Shown one piece after another: positions 1-16,129 of a DNA stretch of 64,000 bases. A program made the translations under genes and the position numbers. The notes under the pieces were generated by a model that saw only the letters and a list, made by a program, of their open reading frames with translations, ran no database searches and was not told the DNA's origin. This stretch comes from Diphasiastrum complanatum (Eukaryota > Streptophyta > Lycopodiopsida > Lycopodiales > Lycopodiaceae), in contig CM055093.1 in the NCBI GenBank assembly GCA_029204225.1, forward strand, positions 30,763,777 to 30,827,776, written 5' to 3'. How positions within the stretch are numbered: position 1 is the stretch's first letter; the number at the start of each line of letters is the position of its first letter.

Positions 1-229
1 TATTTACAAATGCTTGTCCCCACAAGGTGCCCCTTTTCTAAATTACATTGGGCTCCATTGAAATTCCCCTTAAGCCTTGTATTCCAGCCCCCACACCATT
101 ACTAGTTTCCTACATTCAACTAACTAAGTCAACGCCCCATGTAGGCCTTTTGTTGGGCATCTTTAAAATAAAGTGACTCTCATTGAAAAATATATATGAT
201 GACTCTTCAATAATAAACCAGTAATGACT

Positions 230-4001
<3,772 letters not shown>

Positions 4002-4085
4002 TATTCATGAGCATGAGTAGTCTTGTTTGTATTCACGAGCATGAGTAGTCTTGTTTATATTCATGAGCATGAGTAGTCTTGTTTG
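4002..4085. repeat. 28-bp tandem repeat, three copies
   Basis: Three consecutive near-identical 28-bp units, each containing the core GAGCATGAGTAGTCTTGTTT. The units start at 4002, 4030 and 4058. No coding role is visible. Confidence 0.9.
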
Positions 4086-4245
4086 TACAATATGTTGCGA
4101 CAAGGCACTTACAAAGTGAATTGATTTCAAGCCATCATTCTTTTGGTTTCCTACTTAAAACTCACTAAGAGTGTGGATGTCATGGACAATACATCAGACA
4201 ATAATAGCGATAATGTCCTTTGCTATATTTCAGCCCTTCATTTTT

Positions 4246-4914
4246 TGTGAAGAATTGCCAAAAATTGGCAAAAATCATGTAAAACGTACATAAGTGGGTC
4301 CCACACATGTGAGGCCATGGATCCACGTGGAAAACCTACCCTACTATAGGTTAGATCAAGTGTAATTAGTTGGTCAAGTCAATTTGGTAGTGATTCCTAG
4401 TTTATAGGACTACATCCTAGATTTAAGGTGAAAATTGACCAATTAGCCACCTACTTGGCATGACTCTAGGAAATAGGCTTATGTTGCAAATTAGGGCAAA
4501 AGCCAAGTTAACTTCATTATCACATGTTGGAAATTCACCTAATTTTACAAATGAAGACACGTCTGTTATGTATTCCATCTCTCCATAGTGAGAAGATGGA
4601 TTATTTTTGGAGCTCCTTGGCAATCTCAAGCTACTCCACTATGTACATTGTGATTTTGTGATCCAAATGCAACCAAGTTGATTTCTACATCATTCTCAGT
4701 ATACAGGCCGTGCATAAAGTTGTGGTTCACACGTGTGGACTTGGATTTCATCATTGATCAATCCCGTAAAATTTTTATTGCTTGTTGTTTGTCAAATTGC
4801 CAATCTAGATCAACTTTTTGTGTCTAGTTTTTTGATATATTGTTAAGCAAGCATCCAAACTCTTGTGGATCTTTCTAAGATCCATTAATGGTCCTAAATT
4901 ACAGTACTTTCACA
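4246..4914 (+). repeat. 5' LTR of gag-only copy A
   Basis: Starts TGTGAAG and ends CTTTCACA directly before the primer site. It opens with the hairpin TTGCCAA-AAA-TTGGCAA and contains the palindrome CACACGTGTG near 4728. It matches the LTRs at 47595 and 51909 over most of its length. Confidence 0.85.
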
Positions 4915-5604
4915 TGGTATTAGAGCCAAGTACAAGATCATAAACCATTGATCAAAAGCAATCCATTTTTAGCAAGTTTTGGTGCTAAAAACTAGTATTG
5001 AGAGGGCGAGCTAGAATTTCAACTTTGGCAAGGGAATTTGATTCCAAACTAGGTAGGGATCAAAATCCATATTTTCCACACATGTGGGCAACTCTGAACC
5101 TGCATATAATGTACAATATTTGTTTGATCCACAAAAATCCATTTTGTGAGTTCTTGATGAGTTTATTGGTGCTAATCCTAGGAAAAGCTACCAAGATCAA
5201 GTGTTGTTGATTAGATTTGACTTAGTGCCATGAGATATATTGATCTAGGCTGAATAAAATTCTTCTTAAAGTAATTTATAGGTCTTGTAAAACATCTAAT
5301 CTTCAATTCATCTTTGTGAGGAAGCGTAAGAACTATGACTAGAAGCCCAAAAATAGGGCTATAAGTCAAATTTGAGGTAATAAAGGCAAAGTGAAATCTT
5401 TGAGAGTTTCTAGGATCAAATCAATTTCAATTTTCTTGAGCATTGTTTTGTAAAAACCTTCCTGAAAGTTCTTATGAATCAAGATCAAGGGGATCTTGCC
5501 ACTTGTGTCTTTGTGAACATCAAGTGAGTTTCTAGTGAGGCAAATTTTTGAAAAGATCTTAGTGAGGGCCAACAAGTACGTCAATAGTACAAGTCATTAG
5601 GGAG

Positions 5605-6337
5605 ATGGGAACCATTGGTGGATTCCTTCTTGGATCTAATGAGAGGTTGAATTCTACAAACTACTCAATATGGAAAGTGAGGATGGAGTCACTCTTAGTG
5701 CTCCAAGACCTCTTTGATATTGTCCTAGAAGAAGAGGATGAGCCTCTTGGAGGACAAGAATTGGTTAGATACAAGAAGAAGGCAAGACTAGCACAGAGGA
5801 TGAAGGAGATCTATTTTTGATGGCATCTACATCCTTACCAACAAGCAATGACAATTCAAGAGACACTTGGTGGACTGATAGTGGGGCTAGCACCCACATG
5901 ACTTGTGAAAAGGATTTTTTCTCAACTTTACACTCATTCAATGATGCTAAAAATTTTGTCTTTACTGCAAGATGTAGGATAGATGGTGTTGGTACCATCT
6001 CTTTGTGTCTAGAATCCTCAAAAGTATGGATTTAGAAAATGTTCATTATGTACCATTAATCACCAAGAATATGCTAAGTGTTGGTCAACTTATGAATAGT
6101 GGTTTGGATGTCCACTTTAAGCATGGAGTTTGTTCCATTTTGAAGAATGATGTTTTCATTGCAAAAGGATTTAAACATGGAAGATTGTTTAAATTGGAAG
6201 CTAATATTTCTTTTGAGAATGTGAACTTGGCAAAGGAGGAGATCACTCAAGTGGAGATCTTGACAAAGTGTGATCTTGCTAGCATTGAGGAGGAGCATCA
6301 AAGAGAGGAAGATCTTGAGGATCAGCCTCAAGCATGA
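5605..6337 (+). pseudogene. gag/protease remnant of gag-only copy A
   Basis: The first 65 codons match the N terminus of the gag at 49573 (RLNSTNYxIWKVRxESLLVLQ). The frame then jumps, through a deletion of most of gag and the whole zinc knuckle, to the aspartic protease segment with the DSGA box (WWTDSGASTHM, about 5871-5903). A one-base indel near 6027 moves the protease tail into another frame, which runs to 6337 (ending EEDLEDQPQA). Both breaks are clear when compared with the fuller copy at 49573-51003. It is not functional. Confidence 0.85.
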
Positions 6338-6412
6338 GAGTTCCAAGGAGGTCCTCAATGACAAAGGCAAGTCATCAAATTGCATGCAAATTGTCCATAT
6401 TCTGCAAGGGTG

Positions 6413-6591
6413 GTGAGCATTGGAGAGTCTACTATCATACTTTTTGGATAGTATTAGTAGACATGAGGTGACTTGTTTCTTATGTTTAAGATTCATGGTG
6501 TTTAGTACTTTGTATGACAAGACAACAAAATGGGATGCTTTCAAATCTACATTTGTTGTTGATAATGCAATTTCATTGGATAACTATTTTT
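6413..6591 (+). pseudogene. start of downstream ORF2, gag-only copy A
   Basis: Encodes SRHEVTCFL and a DKTxKWDA..LDNYF segment that matches the 176-residue ORF at 51019-51549. It stops where the sequence jumps into the 3' LTR at about 6592. I recognise no known domain, but conservation between two copies shows that this ORF belongs to the family. Confidence 0.6.
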
Positions 6592-6803
6592 GGCTACACA
6601 GCAGGCTGTGGGTCACACGTGTGGACTTGGATTTCATCATTGATCAATGTTTTTGATTGTTATTGCTTGTTTTTTTGTCAAATTGCCAATCTAGATCAAC
6701 TTTTTGTGTCTAGTTTTTTTGATAGATTGCTAAGCAATCCTCCAATCACTCTTGTGGATATTTCTAAGATTCATTTATGGTCCTAAAGTACAATAATTTC
6801 ACA
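6592..6803 (+). repeat. 3' LTR fragment of gag-only copy A
   Basis: Corresponds to the last third of the 5' LTR, including CACACGTGTG, and ends AATTTCACA. The first two thirds were lost in a deletion that joins ORF2 directly to the LTR. Confidence 0.8.
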
Positions 6804-8217
6804 TTTTTTTCTCGAATTTCTATGATACACAAAATTGAACAAGATTTATTTCATTTTTTAGGAAAAAAGAAAGGCTTAAGCTATAGCAACAAGTATGGGA
6901 CATTAGGAAAATTTGTAAAAGGGCACATGGAAAGGCCAAGACCACAAACAAGACATGCCACATGCTTGAGACGTGATTTACTCTTCTCTTTTCCACATAG
7001 GAAAAAAATAGGAGGAATTATGGTGCTAAATTTCACAACAATTAGAAGGAGAAAGGAGTAGAAGAATGGCTATCTATCTATCTTCATAACAATTGTGAGC
7101 AAGGAGAGTTATGGAGGAAGTTTGTAGTAAATAGGGAGTTTCTATCTAGCAAAGGAGGGCAATATGCCCCAAGAAAAAATAGACAACAAGGCAAGCAAGA
7201 CAAGCCACAAAAAAGTGTGGAGACAACAACTAGAGACATGTGCGAGTAAAGTGAGATGGACAAGCTACAAAGGTAGATGATAGGAGCACAAAATTCAAAG
7301 TTGTTTGTGGCTAGGAAGCCCCTCTTGTAGGACCTAAGCCTCTGAAATTCTGCAATGTGGCAGGCACTGATTAAAGCAAGGGTGGCCATGGAAAATTTAA
7401 AAAGTCTGGAATAGAAAATCAATACAAAAATGGTGAGCTATGTACTCTACCTTATTTTTTAAGAAAAAATGCCAAGAAAGAGAGAACAAAAGAAAGGTCT
7501 AGACTATTGCTATGAATATTTTGAAGAGAATGGTTACAAATATAAAAGTGGATCCATAATCAACAAGGCAAAATTAACAAGTATTTTTCTCCTACATGAG
7601 CCAAGTCATGTTAAGAACTTGTAGACCACACCACATGATCACCTCTCATGCTATTATCTGTTTGTCTATGTACATTAAAATAAATGTAAGTGATCCTAAT
7701 ATACTAAGTGTTAAATGAGGTGGCAGAGGCTAGTAAGAAAGGCCTTGCAAAATCATGATTTCTCTCATTCCTTACGCCATATATGATATATATCCACTTT
7801 ATTAAGGAGGAGAGTTTACATGAAGAGAAAGTGAAATAACCAACAATAGAGAGTGAAGAGACAAGCCAATAGACAGGTTGAAGGTGACATTATACTAGCA
7901 AGGTACTTAATACAAAAGAATGTGGAGGGATGGAAAAAAAATCTATTGAGAGAGGACATCATTAAGGGCATAGAATAACTAGCCCAAGCTACCAAATTTG
8001 ACACAAAAGAGATAACCATGGATGACCCATCCACAATGGAGAGAAGAGGTTCCCTTCAATATAGATGGAATGAGTCTATTGTCCCACAAAGATGAATAGA
8101 GAAAGAGTGGTTTATGGGGAAGGGGCTACCTGCCCCTCATAGGAAGACAACACAAGAGATGGGGTAACCCTCTTTGTCCTACAATGAAATATAGGACAAA
8201 TTCAAGAGTTAAAAAAA
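6804..8217. other. no gene recognised
   Basis: A/T-rich sequence with only short, unremarkable open frames (the longest is 112 codons, minus strand 7084-7422, with no recognisable motif). Confidence 0.45.
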
Positions 8218-8284
8218 TGCTTCTTGGTTTCCAAGGGGAGGCTCGAACCTGGGACCAAAGAAACTTTGGATGCCAAGCTAACGA
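8218..8284 (-). repeat. tRNA-like repeat, copy 1
   Basis: Reverse complement of the repeat at 11693-11757, with two or three differences over about 65 bases. It includes GGTCCCAGGTTCGAGCCTCC, which holds a B-box-like GGTTCGAGCC as in tRNA-derived SINEs, and it ends in an A/T run. No cloverleaf is convincing, so this is a short interspersed repeat rather than a tRNA gene. Confidence 0.5.
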
Positions 8285-10909
8285 GTTAAAAAAATGAAAG
8301 AGCTTGAGCCTTATAGTATTTAGTAATAGAGAAGTTCTATTTGAGTTTTTCATAGTGTGGATAAAAAACATCCAAAAGTGATGGGGACACTTGAACAATC
8401 TAGTCTATTTTAGAAGACCATGAATGTTATCATAGGTTAGGAGAAATTTTGACTTTACCTAATGAAGACAAATATTGGGGGGAGTTTTAGAAACCCCTCA
8501 AGTTTGTTATGGCATTGAGAGCAAATAAAATCTGGGATAGTCAAAGGGTAGAATAAATAGATAACAATTGCAAAACTACTCTTGGAGGGCCACACTTGCC
8601 AACCTACATAGAGGTATCTAGGCTATATGAGCCCTACACTAGTTGTAGGAGGTAGCTACTATGATTAATCACACTAGATAAGTTATGACCAACTAAGAAA
8701 AGAACAGTGGGTCTTAAAGACAAAAATAAGAGGAAAAAAAAAAAGGTTATAGAGAGCAATTGATTCTATGATGAGATTAATATCAGACAATACCAATCAG
8801 GACTTCAATATTTATAGTTAAAATGTCAACTATCATACTTAGACAAATAGCATCTATCTAGTCCAATATCTCACAAGATTCATACGAAACCAAATATGAT
8901 GACTAATCAATATATTTTTGATAATAACATCCAATAACAAATTTGTTCCACTAAATAAAGTAGCATTGATTTTGATATTAGCTTTGTTCATAATCATATT
9001 GTATCAATTATGATTTAGGCGTATTTGATCGATCCTCTTTCACATGTGACAATATGGAGTTTTATCAAAAAAAATATTCACATGAAAATAGAACATGGGT
9101 GTTCCTCTTCAAGATATTGCAACAATAAAATCTAAACTTTTTGCACTTAATAGCTAGGCGAGTGCTAGATGATATACTAAATATATATGTAGTTTCAATT
9201 GGCATCTTTTTTAAATTTTGAGATCATGAGTTTGTCAAAAATACTACTATTTTAATGAGAAAAATTCAATTTAAGGACTAATGTTAAATGAGATCGTATG
9301 GATCCTATCATTTTCTATTCATCGTGCTCAATCTTATAATCAATTATATGATAAATAAATTACCCAACATTGTTCAAAAGACATATCTTGGGGTGCAAAT
9401 CATGTTCAAACTTTTCGTATACATCAAGTACAAAAAGATATAGCACGCTTGACAAATAAATACTTTTTCTTACAATAGAATAGATCGTGTGTTGTACACA
9501 ATCAAAACTTGTTGCTTTTTAAAATGTGGCCAAGTATATGTATCCACTAAAGAAATGACATTAAAGGGCTTGACATCTCTGTAATGGTATTGCACAAATT
9601 CCAAAAATGAACATGACATCCAAATTTTAGTTGTGTTGATTATTGTCAGAAATTAATCAACTAAAACTGACATGCTATAATGAGTAAACTTGATAAATGC
9701 TCTCCCACAATTTGAAAAAGTAGTAACATTGATATTGAAGTGTGTATACACACACACACACACACACATATATATATGTATCAATGCAATCATTTATAAG
9801 AATGGCTTAGAATGTTTTGCAAGACACGAAGTCAGTTCTAGTTCTAGAAGTAGTAGACAATAGTCATTGCAAAAACAATTGCAATTAATACACACCTTAG
9901 TAGTAAATACATAGCCACATAATCATGTTCTTTAGAAGATTGATTATTTCAGCCTAATTCACAAAATGAAAACTTCTTCCAATAAATCGCCTAGTATGTA
10001 GCTAGCACTAGATCATCATATAACAAACATCAAACATGCTCTTTGCTTTGAATCTATATGTTTTTGAATTATATGAAAATAATTTCAATAAGTTTCAACA
10101 TGTTGAAAAAGTACAAGATTTACATTTTCTTGTGTGTATGTGTGTGTGTGTGTGTGGTGTGTCAAAAAATCTCCTTTGTGGTAAACGAAAGTGACATGTA
10201 AGATTTATATATTTAGATTGAAAATGATGATTGAAAGTGCCATGCCAAAGAATGTGTTTATATGAAACAGAAAATAATTTGAATGACATGTAGAAGTTTG
10301 TACGAAATACATGTGAGATAAAGTTTGAGAAAAACAACTTACACATTAAAAAGCTTGGCTTTCTTAGGTTATCATTAGGTGATCCAACATCCAATGGCCT
10401 TTGGTTATGCCACTAGCAAGCTCTCAATAAACCAACATGAGCTGCAATGCAATGCATGTTGCATGCATGTAGCAATCCTTCACTTTTTTATTGGACCCAA
10501 AGGTAAAATCATATGTTATTATTATTTGTAGCTTGTATGATTTATTCCTACAATCAAGACAAAAGAACAATGGGGGTAAAGAGAGCTTAGCACAAGAAAC
10601 CAATAGAGAGGAGATATAATACAATATCAAACTTGGAAAATATTTTTTATTCCCTAGAGATGATCACATATTGGTTAGGTTAAAGGGTTGACCTCGCTAA
10701 TGTGTAGTATGTACCATTAAGCAATCCTAGTACTTGAGTGTGTGCACACAATTGATTTTTGTATGACTTATATATGCATATACACATACATACGTACGTA
10801 CATACATGTGTGTGTGTGTGTGTGTAATTATTTATAGTTTGACCAATATACCTATCACCTTGAACATATTGATGAATGATATCTATAAATATCATTATTG
10901 TTTTCTCTC
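8285..10909. other. no gene recognised; three short CA/TG microsatellites
   Basis: AT-rich sequence with CA repeats at about 9748-9768 and TG repeats at about 10131-10162 and 10807-10825. No protein similarity is recognisable on either strand. Confidence 0.5.
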
Positions 10910-11160
10910 AAAAAGGTTAATCATAGATAAAGAACATTGTACAAAAGTACAATAATAAAAAACCTTGCTTAAATTGAGCAGAATTTGTCACCTCTTGAAA
11001 TATAAATAGGGGAGATGATGATAGAAACACCATGCCCAAATTTTGTGTTGTCTCTATCTAATTAAAGACACTAGAGAGTGATAGCTCTACGACATTACCA
11101 AAAATTGTTAGTAGGAGAGTCCACAAAAACAAAATTGTTAAGCAAAGATTATCTTTAGTT
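10910..11160 (-). pseudogene. LINE 3' debris
   Basis: This stretch resembles 12230-12400 (runs such as AGAGTGATAGCTCTACGACATTACC against AGAGTGATAACTCTAAGACATTGCC, split here for length), which belongs to a LINE ORF2 end. It is heavily mutated with no readable frame, so identification rests on similarity to the neighbouring copy only. Confidence 0.4.
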
Positions 11161-11692
11161 TAGTAGAACTTTTATTGATGATATTTTGGCCTATAATGAT
11201 TATAGAGAAAGGGGACAATTATATTTTGGCTTTGCTTACAATTTCTCAAGTTGTAGGGGAGAATCTCTAGTTTATAGAGACAAGAAATTCATTTTATTCC
11301 TTGTCAAAATTAACTTTTGAGATCAAGTCATTTCACTAGAATTGCATAAGGGACGATCCTTTAGGACAAGTTTAAGAGTTTAATTTCTAGTTTTAAAGTG
11401 AAAATTTTAACAATTTTTTCCAACTACATTTAAGTATGCTTTGCATTGTAAAATATATATATAATTTTTTTAAAAAAAAATTGGTTAAAAACAAAACATC
11501 TATTCTTGGTGAACTCTTGTTCTTCGTAAAAGACAAAACATTTACAAGAAAAATTAGAATAATTTTTTTTTCTAAAAAAATTCATCTTATAGATATTTCT
11601 TCACCATAATTTACCCTAGATATGATATCTCATAGCATGTCCTACTTTTTGAGACAATGAACAACAAAATTTATAATGCCATTATAAAGCTG
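11161..11692. other. no gene recognised
   Basis: AT-rich sequence without motif or repeat structure that I can name. Confidence 0.45.
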
Positions 11693-11757
11693 GTTAGCTT
11701 GGCATCCAAAGTTTCTTTGGTCCCAGGTTCAAGCCTCCCTTGGAAACCAAGAAGCAT
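11693..11757 (+). repeat. tRNA-like repeat, copy 2
   Basis: Plus-orientation partner of the repeat at 8218-8284, with B-box-like GGTTCAAGCC. Two dispersed copies in opposite orientation, with near-identity confined to about 65 bases, suggest a short retroposed unit. Confidence 0.5.
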
Positions 11758-12239
11758 TATAAAGCTAAAAATTATCTATAATATTCTATTGATAACTTTG
11801 ACTAGTTGAATCTAGGTCATAAAATGCTCATTTTCAAAAACCAAACTTTTGTGTGGCAGATTTCAAGTTGTAGTATAACTGAATAATATATGCATCCATA
11901 AGACTTTGTAGTATTGTGACTTTTAACTGCTCAATTTTTCTTTTCATAAGGACCCAAAATCATCCCAATTTGCTACAACTTGAGTGCTAAGGAAAGGATA
12001 AGACTAAACTCTTAAACAATATATGTAGTCCAAGGGAGGCCTAACTCTAAGGAAGTACATGAATTGAGATTCTTCTTTAGGCTTGTGTTCTTACCACAAA
12101 AACTCATGCATCATTGTGTACATACTACTTCACAATTTTATGATCTTCTTTTTTTTTTCTCTTGAAATCTAACCATGGATTAATAATTTTATACAAAGTA
12201 CAAACTTAGATAAAAACAACTTAGAGAAGCAAAAGTTTA

Positions 12240-13257
12240 TTAGCTTGCTTAAATAAAAGCAAGAGAGAGATGACAAAATTTCTAGTCTCAAATTCCTTGC
12301 TATTTCTATCTAGCCAAATGTTCCAAAGAGTGATAACTCTAAGACATTGCCAGAAAGTATTGATAGCCGAATCAATAAAAGTAAAAGTCATTTAGCAGTA
12401 AATATGTATGACCGAACCTCCTGAATCTGACATGAAAACATGCAATGAAAAGGTTAGTCACTGATTTTTATAAAAGAGCATAGCAATGGAAAAACAAATG
12501 CGTCACATCCTCATCTGATGTTTTACACTTTGAGCAGACATGCGACACACTACCTCTGTAATTGGCACAAACAGGAAGAGAAAGCTAGAGGATCGTAACT
12601 GACCATGTTTTATTTTGTGGGTGCGGCAAAATCTAGACTTCTAGAGACACGGGGGGTAAGAGAGATTCCACTTAGAATTGAACCAAGAAAAAGTGAACTT
12701 GGGTTCTTTGGTAGTAGAGTAGAGATAGGAATAAGAAATTTTGCCGATTTTATCCATATCCTTTAAGACTTATTTATTATCACAATCAAAGATTGGATCA
12801 GAACAGAGAGGGCCAGGGCCCCATGGGAGAAGGCAAAAGAGAGGAAGGTAGATTCACGAGGGAAAAGGCCAAGTTCCGTCCTGAATTGGGAAAGAATGAG
12901 GTTTATAATATTGTCCCAAGTGATAAGTCCTTTAAGGGTAAGTCTGAGGCAAAGTCTTTTTTTAATCATAGCAAGAGGCTTAGAGTCGATGGTAATAGCT
13001 TTGGAAAACCAAAGAGACTCAAGAGAGGAGACAACATTGCCACTCATCCAAAATGTAAGTTCTATGAGCCTTGGGAGAAGAGCGAGGAGGAGAAGCCTTG
13101 TCACGCTTCTTAAAGTGATTGGCCATGAGTGGACAGGGATGAGAAAAACATGTTTGAAAGAAGCAACAAGATAAGAAACCGAGGTAGTAAGACCAACGTT
13201 GGAAGAGAGTTCTCTCGCAAAACATGGGGATGACTGACTACAGAAGCTTGAGCGTAG
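12240..13257 (-). pseudogene. LINE ORF2 remnant (upstream segment plus zf-RVT end)
   Basis: On the minus strand, 12763-13302 gives a frame containing LSQFRTELG..ESTFLSFAFSH, which matches the LINE fragment at 25869-26189 (LNQFRTRFG..EANFLTYAFSH). Further downstream on the same strand, near 12560-12480, is a zinc-binding end with CSKCKTSDEDVTHLFFHC, typical of the zf-RVT module that closes plant LINE reverse transcriptases. The polymerase core between the two is missing. It is a decayed non-LTR retrotransposon, and its upstream border abuts the copia element at about 13257. Confidence 0.7.
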
Positions 13258-16115
13258 GCGTGTAGGAACGGAAATGCAACAGTTAGCAGCAGAAATATTC
13301 AAGATGAATCATTCATACAAAATTGTGCAAATGAACAGTACAATAGTGAGACAAAAATCGCACTCTAAATAATATGAACAACAAGTACAATGGCTTGAAG
13401 TGATAACTTCAGCTTGCTGAGTGTGATAACGCTTGTGGCTGCAGAAGAACTTTTCATACCATTTTGGTATCTTAGATTTAGGTGATACACTACATGGAGA
13501 GTATGTATCTCAAGGAGTGTCTAAGTAATGTCTCTTACTTCCAACTGGTTTCTCCTTTATTGCTCCTATTGGCAAGTACCTCCCCCTAGGCTCTTGAATA
13601 GGTGGTGTCCTTTCATACTCGCCCTCTTGACTCTCGTCTTCACGTGCATCATCTTATGGAGCATCTTCTTCATCTTCTTCCTCCAAAATTGTGGGAAGTC
13701 TTTTGATGCTTTCACCACTTGCATGGTCTTCATCTTCATACCTATGCGTCTCATCAAGGATCACATCTTTGCTAATGTGAATCTTGTTCATTACAGGATC
13801 AAAACGTCTGTATGCCTTCGTCCTCTCATCATAACCGACGAAGATACACTTGATTTCTTTGGCATCAAGTTTCTTTCGCTCCTCCTTTGGCACATGTACA
13901 TAGGCCTTACATCCAATGACACGAAACTTGTCGATTTTTGGCCTTATTCCTGTAAATGCTTCTTTGGGAGTCACATTTGGAACCGCAACTGTAGGGCTCC
14001 TGTTTTGCAAGAACGTTGCCGCACTGCACGCTTCCAACCAAAGTGAATCGGTCAAGCCCATTTGTTTCATCATGGAGCATGCACTCTCCATAATAGTCCT
14101 GTTTTTCCTTTCAGCTACACCATTACTATGCGGCGTGTGTGACTATGTGAATTGTCTTTTGATGCCGTGTTCTTTGCAAAAGTCCTCAAAATCATCAGAT
14201 TTGTATTCACCCCCTCTATCAGATCTTGGCACTTTGATGTGTGCATCCAGTTGGTTCTCTACCAAAGTCTTGAACTCCTTGAAGCGAGCAAAAGCATCAG
14301 ATTTTTTCTTCAAGAAATGAATCCATGTCTTCCTAGAGTAATCATCTATCAAAGTCATAAAATAATATGCTTTCCCCAACGACATGGTCTTCATTGGGCC
14401 GCACAGGTCGCTGTGAATGAGTTCCAACGGTTTCTTAGCTCTAGCAGCTCCACCTTTCTTGAATGTCTCCCTGTGATGCTTTCCCATGACACATCCTTCA
14501 CATATTGCATGATGATCATCCTGCAATGTCGATAAGCCTATTACCATCTTCAGCTTCGCCATCAATCTCAAGCTCCCATAGTTCAAATGACCAAGTCTTC
14601 TATGCCACAACTCAGATTGAGATGCTTTTGAGATAGCCAAATCATATTCTTCTGATTTTGTAGCATCCAATTTATAAAGGCCACAGTTACTATCTCTATA
14701 ACCCTTCGCCACCACTTTATGGTTGTGGTTCATATCCCTCATAAGGCATCCATCCTTGACAAATTCAACTTTAAGATGTTGATTTGCCATTACACCAACA
14801 GAAAGCAAACTCTTTTTGAGTCTAGGAACATAAAGCACATTAGGGATGTTCTTGATTTTACCATCAAAAAATTGCACAGGTACATTGCCCACACCCTGTA
14901 TTTGGCATTCCTCTCCATTGGCTTGAGTGACCTTATCCCCATCATGGATTGGTGAGAATTTCTCAAACCAATCACGTTTCCAGGTCATATGCCTTGTGGT
15001 GCCTGAATCTATGAACCATCTGGCACCATCATCAACTTGGGATGCCAATGCCGATGAGAAGACACTTGTCTCGTCATCTTCTCCATCATCTTCGGCAATG
15101 TTGCCTCGTTGAGTCACTTTTCCCGCCTTTATGCCCACTTTCTTCTTGTAACACTCGCGTGCCCAATGACCCGGTTTGTGGCAATAGTAACATGTGCCTT
15201 TCTTCTTCTTTTTTCCTTTTGATGACGACTCTCCCTCGTCATCATCATCCTTGGATTTCTTAGAAATCCTTTTCCATCCTTTCTGCTTGCCTTTAGCAAA
15301 CAAGGCTTGATCCTCCTGTGGGGTTTGCCTTGACTTCACCACTTCGCAACGCTGCTCTTCTTGCAACATGATTCCGTGGAAGTCTTCAAAAGTAGGCAAT
15401 CTCTCCCTCGAAGCAATGCCGCTCACAAACATCTGTAGCCCTTCCGAGACATCGCTCATTGTGGTATGTACCAATTCAACGTCCCTAATTGGTTCTCCAA
15501 TTGCCACAAGTTGATCTCTCAGCTCCTTTATCCTGGTGAAGAAAGATCCCACTGATTCACTTTCTTTCATCCTTACTGCATTCAATTTCGACTTCAAGAA
15601 CATGGCCCGAGCTGGATTGCAAGTTTGAAATTGCATTCTAAGAGCTTCCCAAGCTCCCCTAGCCGTCATGGCATCACTTATACGAGTGATTACATGGTCT
15701 TTCACTGAAAGATTGATTAAGGACAATGCTCTCTGCGCCTTTTTATCAAAGGCCCTCATGTCACCTGGAGTGGTATTTGGTCGGACTTCAATAACTGCCA
15801 TGATCTCCCATAACTCTTTCTCCATCAAAATGCTCTTCATTTTGAATTTTCAGATGTTGAGTTAGAAGCCCCATCAAGTTTGCTTGCATCGCCCAAAATT
15901 GCCTCATTGATGTTTGCCATCTCCAAACTGCTTGAAACTCCACCTGTAGGCTATAAAGCGTATGCCAAGGCCAACCGTGATGTCAGAAATCACAAATAAT
16001 GATCTGCAATTTTTGGCTTACTAGGCCACCCACCGCTCTTTCGCCAAATTGAAAGCCAAACTGGCGTCGCTTTCCAAACTGCTTCTCGTCACCAACTACC
16101 AACTACCTGCCCAGT
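13258..16115 (-). mobile_element. Ty1/copia family C element without reverse transcriptase
   Basis: A minus-strand copia element retaining leader, gag, protease and integrase (13455-15930) but nothing of reverse transcriptase or RNase H. The leader upstream of gag (15980-16115) is clearly related to the leader of family A at 43790-43930, including a shared AAATTGAAAGCCAAA segment. Sequence at 13258-13450 may be an LTR remnant, but no second copy is available to prove it. The element is cut on its 5' side by unrelated sequence at about 16115-16130. Confidence 0.75.
13455..15930 (-). pseudogene. copia gag-protease-integrase polyprotein (family C)
   Basis: The gag N terminus (MANINEAILGDASKLDG) starts near 15920 and is broken by a frameshift and stop just before the long frame beginning at 15840. 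That 565-codon frame carries the UBN2-type gag, a zinc knuckle [14 protein letters not shown] (about residues 216-229), the protease box [10 protein letters not shown], the pre-integrase HHCC region ([14 protein letters not shown]) and the integrase core with the first two acidic residues ([15 protein letters not shown]). A single TAG after KRQFT interrupts it. Translation resumes with NGVAERKNRTI, which carries the catalytic Glu, and runs to the integrase C-terminal part at about 13455. Gag and protease act in the virus-like particle and integrase inserts the cDNA. Loss of the polymerase and a nonsense codon make this copy dead. Confidence 0.9.
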
Positions 16116-16129
16116 GGAATGGTGGATTT

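Larger units (their letters stand above)
4246..6803 (+). mobile_element. gag-only LTR retrotransposon, copy A (decayed)
   Basis: A copia-type element with no integrase, reverse transcriptase or RNase H. It has a 5' LTR, an initiator-Met tRNA primer site (TGGTATTAGAGCC, 4915-4927, one change from the usual TGGTATCAGAGCC), a damaged gag/protease frame, the start of a second ORF, and the last 0.2 kb of the 3' LTR. The same layout recurs intact at 47595-52609, so the lack of pol is a family property, as described for TR-GAG elements in plants. The flanks share CATTTTT on both sides, compatible with a target duplication in a T-rich site. Confidence 0.8.

Noticed and set aside
8218-8284. Functional tRNA gene
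   Set aside because: A B-box-like word is present, but no acceptor stem, anticodon arm or convincing A box could be drawn.
12793-13113. Plus-strand 106-codon ORF
   Set aside because: Shadow of the minus-strand LINE frame, which is supported by similarity to 25869-26189.
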